Source: Cupidesulfovibrio sp000226255 (GTDB lineage: Bacteria > Desulfobacterota > Desulfovibrionia > Desulfovibrionales > Desulfovibrionaceae). Taken from it: a DNA stretch of 64,000 nt. Location: positions 1,798,001 to 1,862,000 of the forward strand of contig NZ_AP036014.1 of NCBI RefSeq assembly GCF_003402415.2. Reading direction: 5' to 3'. Below the pieces are notes generated by a model. That model was given only the letters and a program-made list of their open reading frames with translations. It was not told the DNA's origin and did not search any database. Made by a program: the position numbers and the translations under genes. Positions 8,181 through 16,580 of the stretch are shown in pieces; positions within the stretch are counted from its first letter, which is position 1; each line of letters starts with the position of its first letter.

Positions 8181-9752
8181 TCAGGCCCGGCGGCGGCGAG
8201 TGGGCAGCAGCAGCGCGGCGGCCGCAAGGCCCAGGGCCACGGGCCACACCAGGTGGTGTACCCGGTGGAACACGGTGGTTTCCGCGCGGGCCGTGGCCAT
8301 GCCGCCGATCACCTCGGCCCGGAACAGGCCGCCGCGCTCGGCGATGCGCCCCTGCGGGTCGATGATGGCCGAGATGCCGGTGTTGGTGCCGCGCAGCACG
8401 TAACGTCCCTGTTCCACGGCCCGAAGCACAGAGAGCTGCAGGTGCTGTTCCGGGGCCGCCGTGGTGCCGAACCACGCATCGTTGCTGATGTTCACCAGAA
8501 CGTTGGCCCCGTCGGCAACGCGTTGCTGGGCCAGTTCCGGAAAAATAGTTTCATAGCAAATGAGTATGCCCAGCGCAAGGTTGCCGAGACGCAGCGGGGC
8601 AACGGCGGCTCCGGGGGTGAAGTCGCCCACGCCCTGCATCAGGGTTTCCAGGAAGGGCATGTCCAGGCCGGGGGGGGCGTATTCGCCGAAGGGGACAAGG
8701 TGCTCCTTGTCGTAGTGCCCGGCGTCGCCGCCCGCCTCGTCCACCAGCATGGCGCGGTTGTACAGCAGAAAGCCGCGCTTCACGGGGGCGTTGACGTAAC
8801 CGGGCGTGCCGATGAGCACAGGCGTGCGGTTGGCGGCGGCAAAGGCGCGGATGGCCGGGCCGAATTCCTTGTGTTCCTGGAAGTAGAAGGGCATGGCCGT
8901 TTCCGGCCACACGATGAAGGCGGGGTGCCCGGCGGACACGGCGTCCTTGCTCAGCGAAAGGTAGCGCTCCACCGTGGCCCGCTGGAAGGCGGGCTCCCAC
9001 TTCTGGTCCTGGTCGATGTTGCCCTGCACCAGCGCCACCCGGAAGGGCTCGCCATCCTTGGGCAGGCCGCGCGACAGGGTGTACGCGCCATAGCCCACCA
9101 GGCCGAACGCCACCAGCGAGGCCCCCAGGGCGCAGGCCAGGGTCTGGGCCAGCGAAGAGGGCGTCACGGAACGGCGCGCGCCGGGGCAGTGCAGGCCGCA
9201 TTCCGGGGCCATGGCCCCCATGGCCCAGCACACCACGGCCACCAGCAGGCCGGAAAGGCCGTAGGCCCCCACCAGCGACGCCCCCTGCACGGCCACGGGC
9301 CACGGGGCGAAGGCGGCGGAAAGAACAAGCCACGGAAAGCCGGTAAGGAACACCCCGCGCAGCATTTCCAGCAGCAGCCAGGCGCAGCCCAGGAACAGTC
9401 CGCGCCGGAAGGGGGTGAGCCGGTCGCGCGTCAGGTGCGCCAGAAGGCAGAACTGCCCGGCGTACAGGCCCACGTACGCGCCGATGGCCACGGCGCACGG
9501 CACGGCCAGCGCCCAGGGCAACTGGCCGTATTCGTGCACGGGCAGGGCCAGCCAGTACAGGCAGGCCGAGGAACCGGCGATGCCGGTAAGCCAGCCCACG
9601 CGAAAGGCGGGCCAGCGGCCCGGCGCGCCAAGGCCCAGCAACAGCAGGGCAAGGGGGTAGGCAAGGGCGAGAAGCGGCAGTTGGACCACCGGGTTCGGAA
9701 AGCCCAGCCACAGACCCGCCGCGCCGAGAAGGATGCAGAGTGCGTTGCGCAT
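8181..9752 (-). CDS. lnt: Apolipoprotein N-acyltransferase
   Basis: The 523-residue inner-membrane protein has about six hydrophobic N-terminal segments (residues 5-230) and then a periplasmic nitrilase-type domain. The expected Glu-Lys-Cys triad is visible: VWPETAMPF (Glu), HYDKEHLVPFGEYAP (Lys) and ICYETIFPELA (Cys). It adds the third acyl chain to lipoproteins. It lies downstream of a CorC-like gene, the same pair as ybeX-lnt in enterobacteria. No clear ribosome site precedes the ATG at 9752. A C-terminal membrane segment and a basic tail (TRRRRA) end the protein. Confidence 0.95.
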   Translation of the reverse strand: MRNALCILLGAAGLWLGFPNPVVQLPLLALAYPLALLLLGLGAPGRWPAFRVGWLTGIAGSSACLYWLALPVHEYGQLPWALAVPCAVAIGAYVGLYAGQFCLLAHLTRDRLTPFRRGLFLGCAWLLLEMLRGVFLTGFPWLVLSAAFAPWPVAVQGASLVGAYGLSGLLVAVVCWAMGAMAPECGLHCPGARRSVTPSSLAQTLACALGASLVAFGLVGYGAYTLSRGLPKDGEPFRVALVQGNIDQDQKWEPAFQRATVERYLSLSKDAVSAGHPAFIVWPETAMPFYFQEHKEFGPAIRAFAAANRTPVLIGTPGYVNAPVKRGFLLYNRAMLVDEAGGDAGHYDKEHLVPFGEYAPPGLDMPFLETLMQGVGDFTPGAAVAPLRLGNLALGILICYETIFPELAQQRVADGANVLVNISNDAWFGTTAAPEQHLQLSVLRAVEQGRYVLRGTNTGISAIIDPQGRIAERGGLFRAEVIGGMATARAETTVFHRVHHLVWPVALGLAAAALLLPTRRRRA

Positions 9753-10025
9753 AAGCGGAGGTGAAAACCCCTGGGAGGGGAAAAGTCAAGCACGGCACGG
9801 TGACGGATGTGTTGCGTGTGTCCGTCGTGCCGCGCCGCGCCGTGACGCGTCGTGCCGCGCCATGAGCCAAGCCGGGCCGCATCGGGGCGGCAGCGGAGGC
9901 TGTACGGCGGGGGTGGGAAACCGCCCGGCCATGCCGCCGGGGCAGGTCGTGAACGGCAGGCCCGTGAATAGAGGACCGGTGAACGGGCAGCCGGGTAAGG
10001 GCGGGGCCGGGGAACAGGGAACCGG

Positions 10026-10847
10026 CTATGCGGCCGCGATGGGCCCCACGCGCACCGTGCGGATCTGCTTGGCGTCGGCCTCCACCACCTCGAAGCGGCG
10101 TCCGGCCAGATCGAAGGCCTCGCCCGCCTGGGGCACGTGGCCCGCCAGCATGCTGAGGTAGCCGCCGATGGTGTCCACCTCGTCCGAGGCAAGGCTGATG
10201 CCCAGTTCTTCCAGGTCTTCCAGCAGGGCGCGCCCGGAAAGCTGGTAGTTATCGCCGTCCAGCACCACGATGTCCTCGTCGCGCGGGGCATCGTGCTCGT
10301 CCTCGATGTCGCCCACGATGACCTCCAGCACGTCCTCGATGGTCACGAGGCCAGAGGTGCCGCCGTACTCGTCGAGCACGATGGCCATGTGGTTCTTGCG
10401 GCTGCGGAATTCCTGGAGCAGTTCGTAGACGTTTTTGGTCTCGGGCACGAAGTACGGCTCGCGCATCAGGTCAGCCACCGGAGTTCCGCATCCGGCGGGG
10501 TCGACGAAGCAGCGCAGCAGATCCTTGGCGTAGACCACGCCCACGATGTTGTCGCGGTTGTCGCGGTAGATGGGGATGCGCGAATGCCCGGAAGCGACGA
10601 TGCGCTCGATGACTTCCCCCAGGGGGTTGTCCACCTCGACGCAGTCGATGTCGGTGCGGGGGGTCATGATGTCCTGGACCTGCGTGTCGTCGAGGCTCAG
10701 GATGTTCAGCAGCATCGAGCCTTCGTCGGCGTCCAGTTCGCCGTCTTCGCGGGCCTCGATGATGGCCTGTTCCACCGAGTCGTTGGTGCGGCCATGGAAC
10801 AGCCGCGTGATGCGCGACCAGATGGGACTGCCCGATTCTCCGTCCAA
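10026..10847 (-). CDS. CorC/HlyC-type CBS-domain protein
   Basis: A soluble 273-residue protein with two CBS domains (DIMTPRTDIDCVEVD near residue 55 and DLMREPYFVPETKNVYELLQ near residue 120) and a C-terminal CorC/HlyC transporter-associated domain (YQLSGRALLEDLEELG onward). Such proteins accompany Mg/Co efflux or, as YbeX, ribosome maintenance, and are commonly next to lnt. I place the start at TTG 10847, which has AGGAG six bases upstream and makes residue 1 the conserved start of the domain. An ATG further up at about 10953 would add about 35 Pro/Arg-rich residues without a ribosome site. Confidence 0.85.
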   Translation of the reverse strand: MDGESGSPIWSRITRLFHGRTNDSVEQAIIEAREDGELDADEGSMLLNILSLDDTQVQDIMTPRTDIDCVEVDNPLGEVIERIVASGHSRIPIYRDNRDNIVGVVYAKDLLRCFVDPAGCGTPVADLMREPYFVPETKNVYELLQEFRSRKNHMAIVLDEYGGTSGLVTIEDVLEVIVGDIEDEHDAPRDEDIVVLDGDNYQLSGRALLEDLEELGISLASDEVDTIGGYLSMLAGHVPQAGEAFDLAGRRFEVVEADAKQIRTVRVGPIAAA

Positions 10848-11055
10848 AGGGGGCTCCTGTGTTGTGGTGACGTCGCCGTGGGGCGGGGCGGTATTCGCCA
10901 CCGGCGGCTGGCGGATGCGCCGCCGCGCACGGCATGCCGGAACCCCATGCATGACCCGGTGGTGATGCCCGCGGCCCGCCGTGCACGGCGGGGGCGCGGA
11001 GCGGCGCGTGGTCAGGCGGGGGTTGCCAGCGGGCACGGGCGCTTGCGGTCCGGCG

Positions 11056-12480
11056 TCACACTACATCGCTCCCGCTTTCCCTGTAAAGCTCAAGGTGGCG
11101 GCGGATTACCCAGTTGCCGAGGGGTTCCGCCTCGCCCTCGTCGGACAGGGGCTTCCAGTCGGCCATGTGCGGGGCGTCGGGGCGGGCCTGGCCCCAGGCC
11201 AGCACCTGCGCGCCCAGTTCCACGTCGCGCGTTTCAAAGGCCACGAAGCGGTTCTGAATGCGGCAATGCAGCCAGAAGCCCAGGCTGCGGTCGTGCTGTG
11301 GGTCGTACAGTTCCAGCAGGGCGGCGAAGCGCCCGCCCACGTCCAGGCTCATGCCCCGCGCCGTGGCGGAGCGGGCCGTGGCGCGCGGCGCCAGCAGGCG
11401 CAGCCCCCCGCCGGAAAGGTTCAGCAGGCCCACGGGCAGCGCGGTGGTGATGTCGGGAAAAATGGGGGGGATGTCGTCTTTGGCAGCGGGGGCAGCGGGG
11501 GCAGCGGGGGCGCAGGACGCCGGGGGCTCCGTGGGGTGCGGCGGGGAGTGGGACGGGGGGAGGTCCCGTGCTGGCGGCGCGTCGTGGGCGGGGTCGTCGA
11601 CTGGCACGGTGTCGAAGTCTTCGGGCAGGGCGGTCTCGCCGGAAAGTCCGGCCCGATGCGCGGTGAAGCTGTTCAGGGTGGTGGCGTCGGGCAGGGCCAG
11701 CAGCGGCGTGCCCAGCCTGCGGCCATCGGCAGGGGCTGGCGTGTCCGGCCCCATGGGCCATGCGGCAAGGCCCAGCACCAGGTGGCGCGGCACGTCCAGC
11801 CGCAGGAAGGCCCGCTTCTGCCGCCGTTCCAGCTTTTCCGGCAGGGCCAGGTCCACCAGCCAGACCGAATCGGCATCGCCGCCGGGGCTGCGGGGCGCGT
11901 CGCGGTTGGCGGAGGGCGCACGGTGCGCCCCGATGATTTTCGTGGTGAACTGGTAGTAGATCTGGATGCGCTTCTGCTGGGTGCGGAAGTAGCAGTCCAC
12001 CTCGCGGCCCTTCCACGATTCCGGCACGGTGCGCAACAGCGAACATTCCAGCGTCAGGTCCGAGCGCGACACCGACACGGCGGTGCAGTAGGTGGAGCGG
12101 CGACCCGTGGGGCCGTGGAACTGCATCTCGAAGCGGCCGCGTTGCAGGATGGCGGCCTCGAACAGTTCGCGGATCACGTGCGGGTCGTTCACCCAGCCTT
12201 CGGGGGTGTAGCGCTGGCCTCGCTGGCGCAGTCCGCCGATAAGCAGCACCGCCGCCAGCAGCGCGGCCACGGCCGCCACGATGAGCATGAATTCGCGCAC
12301 CAGCGAAAAATCGGACTGGTAGTCGCCGAAGTGGCGCGAAATATCGGCCAGGAAACTGGCCGCGCCCGGAAGAGGGAAGGCATGCGGGGAAGCGGGAAGG
12401 CCGAGGAGGAAGGCTTCGGCAAGGGTGCGGGCAAGACCGTTGAAGACGAAGTCCGACAGGAACGGTGCGGCGCTGTTCAT
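11056..12480 (-). CDS. Membrane-anchored PilZ-domain protein with proline-rich insert
   Basis: The 474-residue protein has one strong membrane segment (about residues 64-83). A cytoplasmic YcgR-N-like region follows (about 95-180). A PilZ domain comes next, with the c-di-GMP motifs RxxxR (R223-R227, within KRAFLR) and NxSxxG (N354-G359). These two motifs are normally about 30 residues apart; here about 127 intervene, including a Pro/Ala-rich stretch at roughly 295-340. The fold suggests a YcgR-like c-di-GMP receptor acting on motility or the envelope. It is separated from corC by about 210 bases on the same strand. Start chosen at ATG 12480; an upstream extension to 12570 is Arg-rich and unconvincing. 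Confidence 0.75.
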   Translation of the reverse strand: MNSAAPFLSDFVFNGLARTLAEAFLLGLPASPHAFPLPGAASFLADISRHFGDYQSDFSLVREFMLIVAAVAALLAAVLLIGGLRQRGQRYTPEGWVNDPHVIRELFEAAILQRGRFEMQFHGPTGRRSTYCTAVSVSRSDLTLECSLLRTVPESWKGREVDCYFRTQQKRIQIYYQFTTKIIGAHRAPSANRDAPRSPGGDADSVWLVDLALPEKLERRQKRAFLRLDVPRHLVLGLAAWPMGPDTPAPADGRRLGTPLLALPDATTLNSFTAHRAGLSGETALPEDFDTVPVDDPAHDAPPARDLPPSHSPPHPTEPPASCAPAAPAAPAAKDDIPPIFPDITTALPVGLLNLSGGGLRLLAPRATARSATARGMSLDVGGRFAALLELYDPQHDRSLGFWLHCRIQNRFVAFETRDVELGAQVLAWGQARPDAPHMADWKPLSDEGEAEPLGNWVIRRHLELYRESGSDVV

Positions 12481-12717
12481 GATGATGCCCCGGACTGTTG
12501 GTGTACGCCGTAGGGTGCGCGGCAGGCGGCGTGCGAACCCGGACGGACGCATCTTGGACGGTAGCCGCAAACGGCCTTCGTCGCAACAGGCGGAACGTTA
12601 GAGCTTGGGCGTCGTGCGGGCGGAACGCGGGGCGCGAGGCGAAGGGGGAAGAGGGAAGGGACGAGGGTGCGGCACCCGGCAACGGGCGCGGCACGCCGCG
12701 CCCCGAGCGTTTCGCGC

Positions 12718-14616
12718 CTAGGCCCGTTCCAGCTTGCGCAGGTGGATTTCCAGGCAGGTCAGCGCGGCCGGGGTCACCCCGGAAATGCGCGATGCCTGCC
12801 CCATGGTGCGCGGCCGGACGCGGGTGAGCTTTTCCACGATCTCGCGGGTCAGCCCGGCCACCGCGCCGTAGTCCAGGTCTTCGGGCAGGGGGGCGGATTC
12901 CTGCCGGGCGGCGCGCTCCACCAGTTCCTCCTGCCGGGCCAGGTACCCGGAATAGCGGATGATGGTTTCCGCCTCTTCGCACACCTCGGGCGCGTGGTCC
13001 GTGGCTTCGGGCCAGAAGACACGCAGCCGTTCCAGCGACATGCTGGGGCGGCGCAGCAACTCGGCCAGCGACACGGCGCGGGTGGGCACGGCTTCGCCAA
13101 GTTCGGCGAAGATGGCGCGGGTGGCGGCGTCGGGCGTCACCCGGCGCTGTTCCAACTGGTTCATGAGTTCGGCCAGGGCATCGTGGCGGGCGCGGAACAC
13201 GGCCCAGTGGGCGTCGTCCACGAGGCCCAGGTCGCGGCCCAGCGGGGTCAGCCTGGCGTCGGCGTTGTTCTCGCGCAGCAGCAGGCGGTGTTCCGCGCGA
13301 GAGGTGAACATGCGGTACGGCTCGCGCGTGCCCTTGGTGACCAGGTCGTCCACCAGCACGGCCATGTAGGCCACGTCGCGCCCCGGCAGGAACGGCGGCA
13401 TCCCGCGCAGCGCGCACGAGGCGTTCAGCGCGGCCCACAAGCCCTGCGCCGCCGCCTCTTCGTAGCCGGATGTGCCGTTGATCTGCCCGGCCAGGTACAG
13501 GCCCGGCAGCGTCTTGGCTTCCAGCGTGGGGTGCAGCTGGATGGGGTCCGCGTAGTCGTATTCGATGGCGTAGCCGGGGCGCACGATCTGGGCGTTTTCC
13601 AGCCCCGGAATGGTGGCGATCATGGCCTTCTGCACGTCCAGCGGCAGGCTGGTGGGAATGCCGTTGGGGTAGCATTCCGGGCTGGTCAGCCCTTCCGGCT
13701 CCACGAAGATCTGGTGGCGTTCGCGGTCGGGGAAGCGGGCCACCTTGTCCTCGATGGACGGGCAGTAGCGCGCCCCGGTGCCGGTGATGACCCCGGTGAA
13801 CATGGGCGAGCGGTCGAACCCGGCGCGGATGGCCGCGTGGGTGCGCTCGTTGGTCCAGGTCATGTGGCAGGGCACCTGCGGCAGGCGCACGCCGGGGCCG
13901 CGAAAACTGAACGGGCGCGGCGGTTCGTCGCCGGGCTGCTCTTCCATGACCGAAAAGTCGATGCTGTCCCGCAGCAGGCGCGGGGTGGTGCCGGTCTTCA
14001 GCCGCCCCAGTTCCAGCCCGTGGCCGCGCAGCGAGGCGGAAAGCCCAACGGCGGGCGCATCACCCAGCCTGCCGCCGGGAAAGTTGGTGAGCCCCACGTG
14101 GATCAGCCCGCACAGGAAGGTGCCTGTGGTCAGCAGCACCGACCGGGCGCGAAATTCTTGCCCAAGGCCGGTGCGCACCCCGGCGGCGCGGCCCTGTTCG
14201 CTCAGGATGGCCTCTGCCGTGTCCTGCCAGACCCACAGGTTGTCCTGTGCGAAGACGTCGCGCCGCACCGCGTGCAGGTAGGCGTCGCGGTCTATCTGGG
14301 CGCGGGTGGCCCGCACGGCGGGCCCCTTGCTGACGTTCAGGGTGCGGAACTGGATGCCCGCCTCGTCGGCCCACAGGCCCATCATGCCGCCCAGCGCGTC
14401 GATTTCCTTGACCATGTGCCCCTTGGCAAGCCCGCCGATGGCCGGGTTGCACGAAAGGTGGCCGATGCGGTCGGCGTTGCTGGTCAGCAGCAGGGTGGGG
14501 TGGCCCAGGCGCGCGCTGGCCATGGCGGCCTCGCACCCGGCATGCCCCGCCCCGACCACGATGCAGTCGAAGATGGCGGGAAATGGGGGTTTGCGCGGCG
14601 TGAGGGATGCGGACAT
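12718..14616 (-). CDS. mnmG: tRNA uridine-5-carboxymethylaminomethyl synthesis enzyme MnmG
   Basis: At 632 residues this matches MnmG/GidA length. With MnmE it modifies U34 of several tRNAs using FAD, NADH and methylene-THF. The N-terminal FAD site is VVGAGHAGCEAA (about residue 20). PAIGGLAKGHMVKEIDALGG near residue 55 and YCPSIEDKVARFPDRERHQIFVEPEG near residue 280 are family signatures. The C-terminal helical domain ends in LEIHLRKLERA. ATG 14616 is preferred to upstream frames that lack conservation. mnmE is not in the window. Confidence 0.96.
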   Translation of the reverse strand: MSASLTPRKPPFPAIFDCIVVGAGHAGCEAAMASARLGHPTLLLTSNADRIGHLSCNPAIGGLAKGHMVKEIDALGGMMGLWADEAGIQFRTLNVSKGPAVRATRAQIDRDAYLHAVRRDVFAQDNLWVWQDTAEAILSEQGRAAGVRTGLGQEFRARSVLLTTGTFLCGLIHVGLTNFPGGRLGDAPAVGLSASLRGHGLELGRLKTGTTPRLLRDSIDFSVMEEQPGDEPPRPFSFRGPGVRLPQVPCHMTWTNERTHAAIRAGFDRSPMFTGVITGTGARYCPSIEDKVARFPDRERHQIFVEPEGLTSPECYPNGIPTSLPLDVQKAMIATIPGLENAQIVRPGYAIEYDYADPIQLHPTLEAKTLPGLYLAGQINGTSGYEEAAAQGLWAALNASCALRGMPPFLPGRDVAYMAVLVDDLVTKGTREPYRMFTSRAEHRLLLRENNADARLTPLGRDLGLVDDAHWAVFRARHDALAELMNQLEQRRVTPDAATRAIFAELGEAVPTRAVSLAELLRRPSMSLERLRVFWPEATDHAPEVCEEAETIIRYSGYLARQEELVERAARQESAPLPEDLDYGAVAGLTREIVEKLTRVRPRTMGQASRISGVTPAALTCLEIHLRKLERA

Positions 14617-14738
14617 GGGCGGTACCGTGGGGTTGGGGGCTGTGACGGCGAAGGCGGCAAGGTGACGTTGTGACGACGCGACGGGGCAACGCCGAAGCGC
14701 CCGACCAGACGGCGAGGCAAGGCGCAAGGGTGGGCGCG

Positions 14739-15980
14739 TTACGCCCCCGGCTGCTTTCCGTCCTTGAACAGCATGGTGGCGATGACCTTGGCGTCTCCGA
14801 TGTTGCAGGAGATGCGCGTGGCCTCGTTGGGCACGTGAGCGTTGGGCACCAGCTTGGACCATACGGCGGCGGAAAGGCCCATGCGCCGCACGATGGCGGC
14901 CACGGTGCCCCCGCCAATGCCAGCGGGCCGGGCGGTGACGCCGTACACGCCGCTGATGGCCGCGCGCAGCCGGGTGACCACCTCGGCGTCGGGGCTGGTG
15001 GGCGGCGCGGCCTGCTCGCGCAGCACGTGCGAAATGGCGATGGAGGCCCCGTATTCGCGCTCCACCTCATCGGCCAGGCCGCGCACGGCCGCCACCACGT
15101 CATCCAGGTCGTAGCGGGGCAGCACGCGGCAGTCCACGTAGAACACGTCCGAGCCGGGCACGGTGTTCACGTTGGGCACGTTGGCTTCTTTCTTGGTGGG
15201 CACGAAGGTGGACGTGGCCGGGTTGAACAGCGGGTCCGCGTCGGGGAAGCGCTCGTTCAGGCGGCGGATGCGCAGGATGAGCGCGGCGGCGGCCGCGAGG
15301 GAGTTCACCCCCTCGTCCGGCGTGGAGGCGTGGCACTGCTTGCCGGTGACGGCGATGCGCAGCCAGAGCATGCTCTTTTCCGCCACCTCGATCATGGCCC
15401 CTTCGCTGTCGCCGAAGTCGGGCACCACGATGAGGTCGTCCTGCCGGAACAGGTCGGGCCGCACGGCGGCCACGTGGGCCATGCCGTGGGTGTTGCCCGT
15501 TTCCTCGTCGGCCACGAAGGCGAGGCCAAGGGAAAGATCGGGGGTGATGCCCTGCTCCAGCAGTTCGCGCGCCACCAGCAGGCCAGAGACGATGGCCTGC
15601 TGGTTGTCCTCCACCCCGCGCCCGAACAGCACGTCGCCGTCCACGCGCATGGTCCACGGATCGCCGTCCCACAGGGCGGGGTCGCCGGGGGGCACGACGT
15701 CCATGTGCGCCAGCACCCACACCGTGCGGGGGGATTTGCCCGGCACGCGGGCGATGATGTTGGGGCGATGGCCGCAGGGCACGCGGGGGTCGGGGGCGTC
15801 GATGGTCTCGATGTCCGTCACGCCCATGTCGCGCAGGTGGGCAAACAGCCAGTCGGCCTTGGCGCGTTCGCCTTCGCCGCCGCTTTCCGGGCCAAGGGCC
15901 GGGCGGCGGGTCAGTTCGCGCTGCACTTCGATGACGGTGTCGCGGCGGGCGTCGAGAGCGGATAGGATGCGATGCGGCAT
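14739..15980 (-). CDS. M20-family metallopeptidase (ArgE/DapE-like)
   Basis: The 413-residue protein belongs to the M20 di-zinc peptidase/deacylase family. Metal-binding and catalytic motifs are visible: VWVLAHMDVVPPGDPALWDGDP near residue 70 (first His and Asp), GRGVEDNQQ near residue 100 (bridging Asp), ADEETGNTHG near residue 140 (catalytic Glu-Glu), and PNAHVPNEATRIS near residue 380 (last His). The substrate cannot be named: acetylornithine, succinyl-diaminopimelate or a dipeptide are all possible. It is 122 bases upstream of mnmG on the same strand. The start at 15980 lacks a good ribosome site, so the N-terminus is uncertain. Confidence 0.85.
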   Translation of the reverse strand: MPHRILSALDARRDTVIEVQRELTRRPALGPESGGEGERAKADWLFAHLRDMGVTDIETIDAPDPRVPCGHRPNIIARVPGKSPRTVWVLAHMDVVPPGDPALWDGDPWTMRVDGDVLFGRGVEDNQQAIVSGLLVARELLEQGITPDLSLGLAFVADEETGNTHGMAHVAAVRPDLFRQDDLIVVPDFGDSEGAMIEVAEKSMLWLRIAVTGKQCHASTPDEGVNSLAAAAALILRIRRLNERFPDADPLFNPATSTFVPTKKEANVPNVNTVPGSDVFYVDCRVLPRYDLDDVVAAVRGLADEVEREYGASIAISHVLREQAAPPTSPDAEVVTRLRAAISGVYGVTARPAGIGGGTVAAIVRRMGLSAAVWSKLVPNAHVPNEATRISCNIGDAKVIATMLFKDGKQPGA

Positions 15981-16091
15981 GCGGCAAACCCCGTGCGCGT
16001 GGCGCGTGACGCCCGCTGCCGCACGAAGCGGCCCGGCCGCCGAGTCAGAAGGGTGCCCCGCCGGGCATGACCATGGCTGGCGCGCGGCGGA

Positions 16092-16127
16092 GAAAAAAAG
16101 AAAGGGCGAGGTCGCCCGCGCCCTTTC
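16092..16127 (-). terminator. Intrinsic terminator after the PxxKW gene
   Basis: On the minus strand GAAAGGGCG and CGCCCTTTC form a perfect 9-bp stem with a 10-base loop, followed directly by a run of seven T. It ends the PxxKW transcript about 20 bases after its stop codon. Confidence 0.9.
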
Positions 16128-16147
16128 CCGTGGTGTCGAGGTAGGGT

Positions 16148-16423
16148 CTAGCGGCCCTTGGCGGCGCGCTTGGACGCCTTGAGGGGGTTGACCTTCGCGG
16201 CGGCGGCGGCCTGCGTCTTGATGTGCGTGGCGAAGTTGCACTTGCCGCCCACCCACTTGCGTTCGGGCAGGGGGTAGCTGCCGCAGAACTTTTCGTCTTC
16301 GAAAAGGCGAATGCGTTCACAGCCTTCGCACTGTTCGACGATGGGCTTGATGGCGATGCCGTTCATCACCACGCCGTCGGCCGTCTTGGTGGCACCAGCA
16401 AGGACGTTGCTCGTTGCGCTCAT
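16148..16423 (-). CDS. PxxKW-family small cysteine-rich protein
   Basis: The 91-residue protein has the motif PERKWVGGKC (PxxKW) and cysteines at CEGCERIRLF, KFCGSYP and GGKC that could bind a metal or Fe-S cluster. The last 20 residues are Lys/Ala-rich and basic. From memory, a family of this name is found mainly in sulfate reducers and is uncharacterised. ACGGAGGATTTCGAG precedes the ATG. It is flanked by its own consensus-like promoter (16480-16505) and a strong terminator (16092-16127), so it is a single-gene, probably well-expressed unit. Confidence 0.85.
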   Translation of the reverse strand: MSATSNVLAGATKTADGVVMNGIAIKPIVEQCEGCERIRLFEDEKFCGSYPLPERKWVGGKCNFATHIKTQAAAAAKVNPLKASKRAAKGR

Positions 16424-16479
16424 CTCGAAATCCTCCGTCGCGCGCGAAGCGCGTTTGTTCTTTCAGAAAGCAGGTTCCA

Positions 16480-16505
16480 ATTATACAGTTCGCCCCGATT
16501 GTCAA
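16480..16505 (-). promoter_or_regulatory. Promoter of the PxxKW gene, perfect hexamers with short spacer
   Basis: The minus strand has TTGACA (16505-16500) and TATAAT (16485-16480), both perfect sigma-70 hexamers, but only 14 bases apart instead of 16-18. A GC hairpin (CGCGCTTCGCGCG, 16453-16441) lies between the promoter and the ribosome site. The TATAAT is probably the real -10 box; which -35 is used is unclear. Confidence 0.6.
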
Positions 16506-16580
16506 CAGGAAAATGGCGAAGCGGGGCCGGATACCGATGGGCGTGGAAAAACGGCGCTCCCCCCGGCGGGCGGCAGGCGG

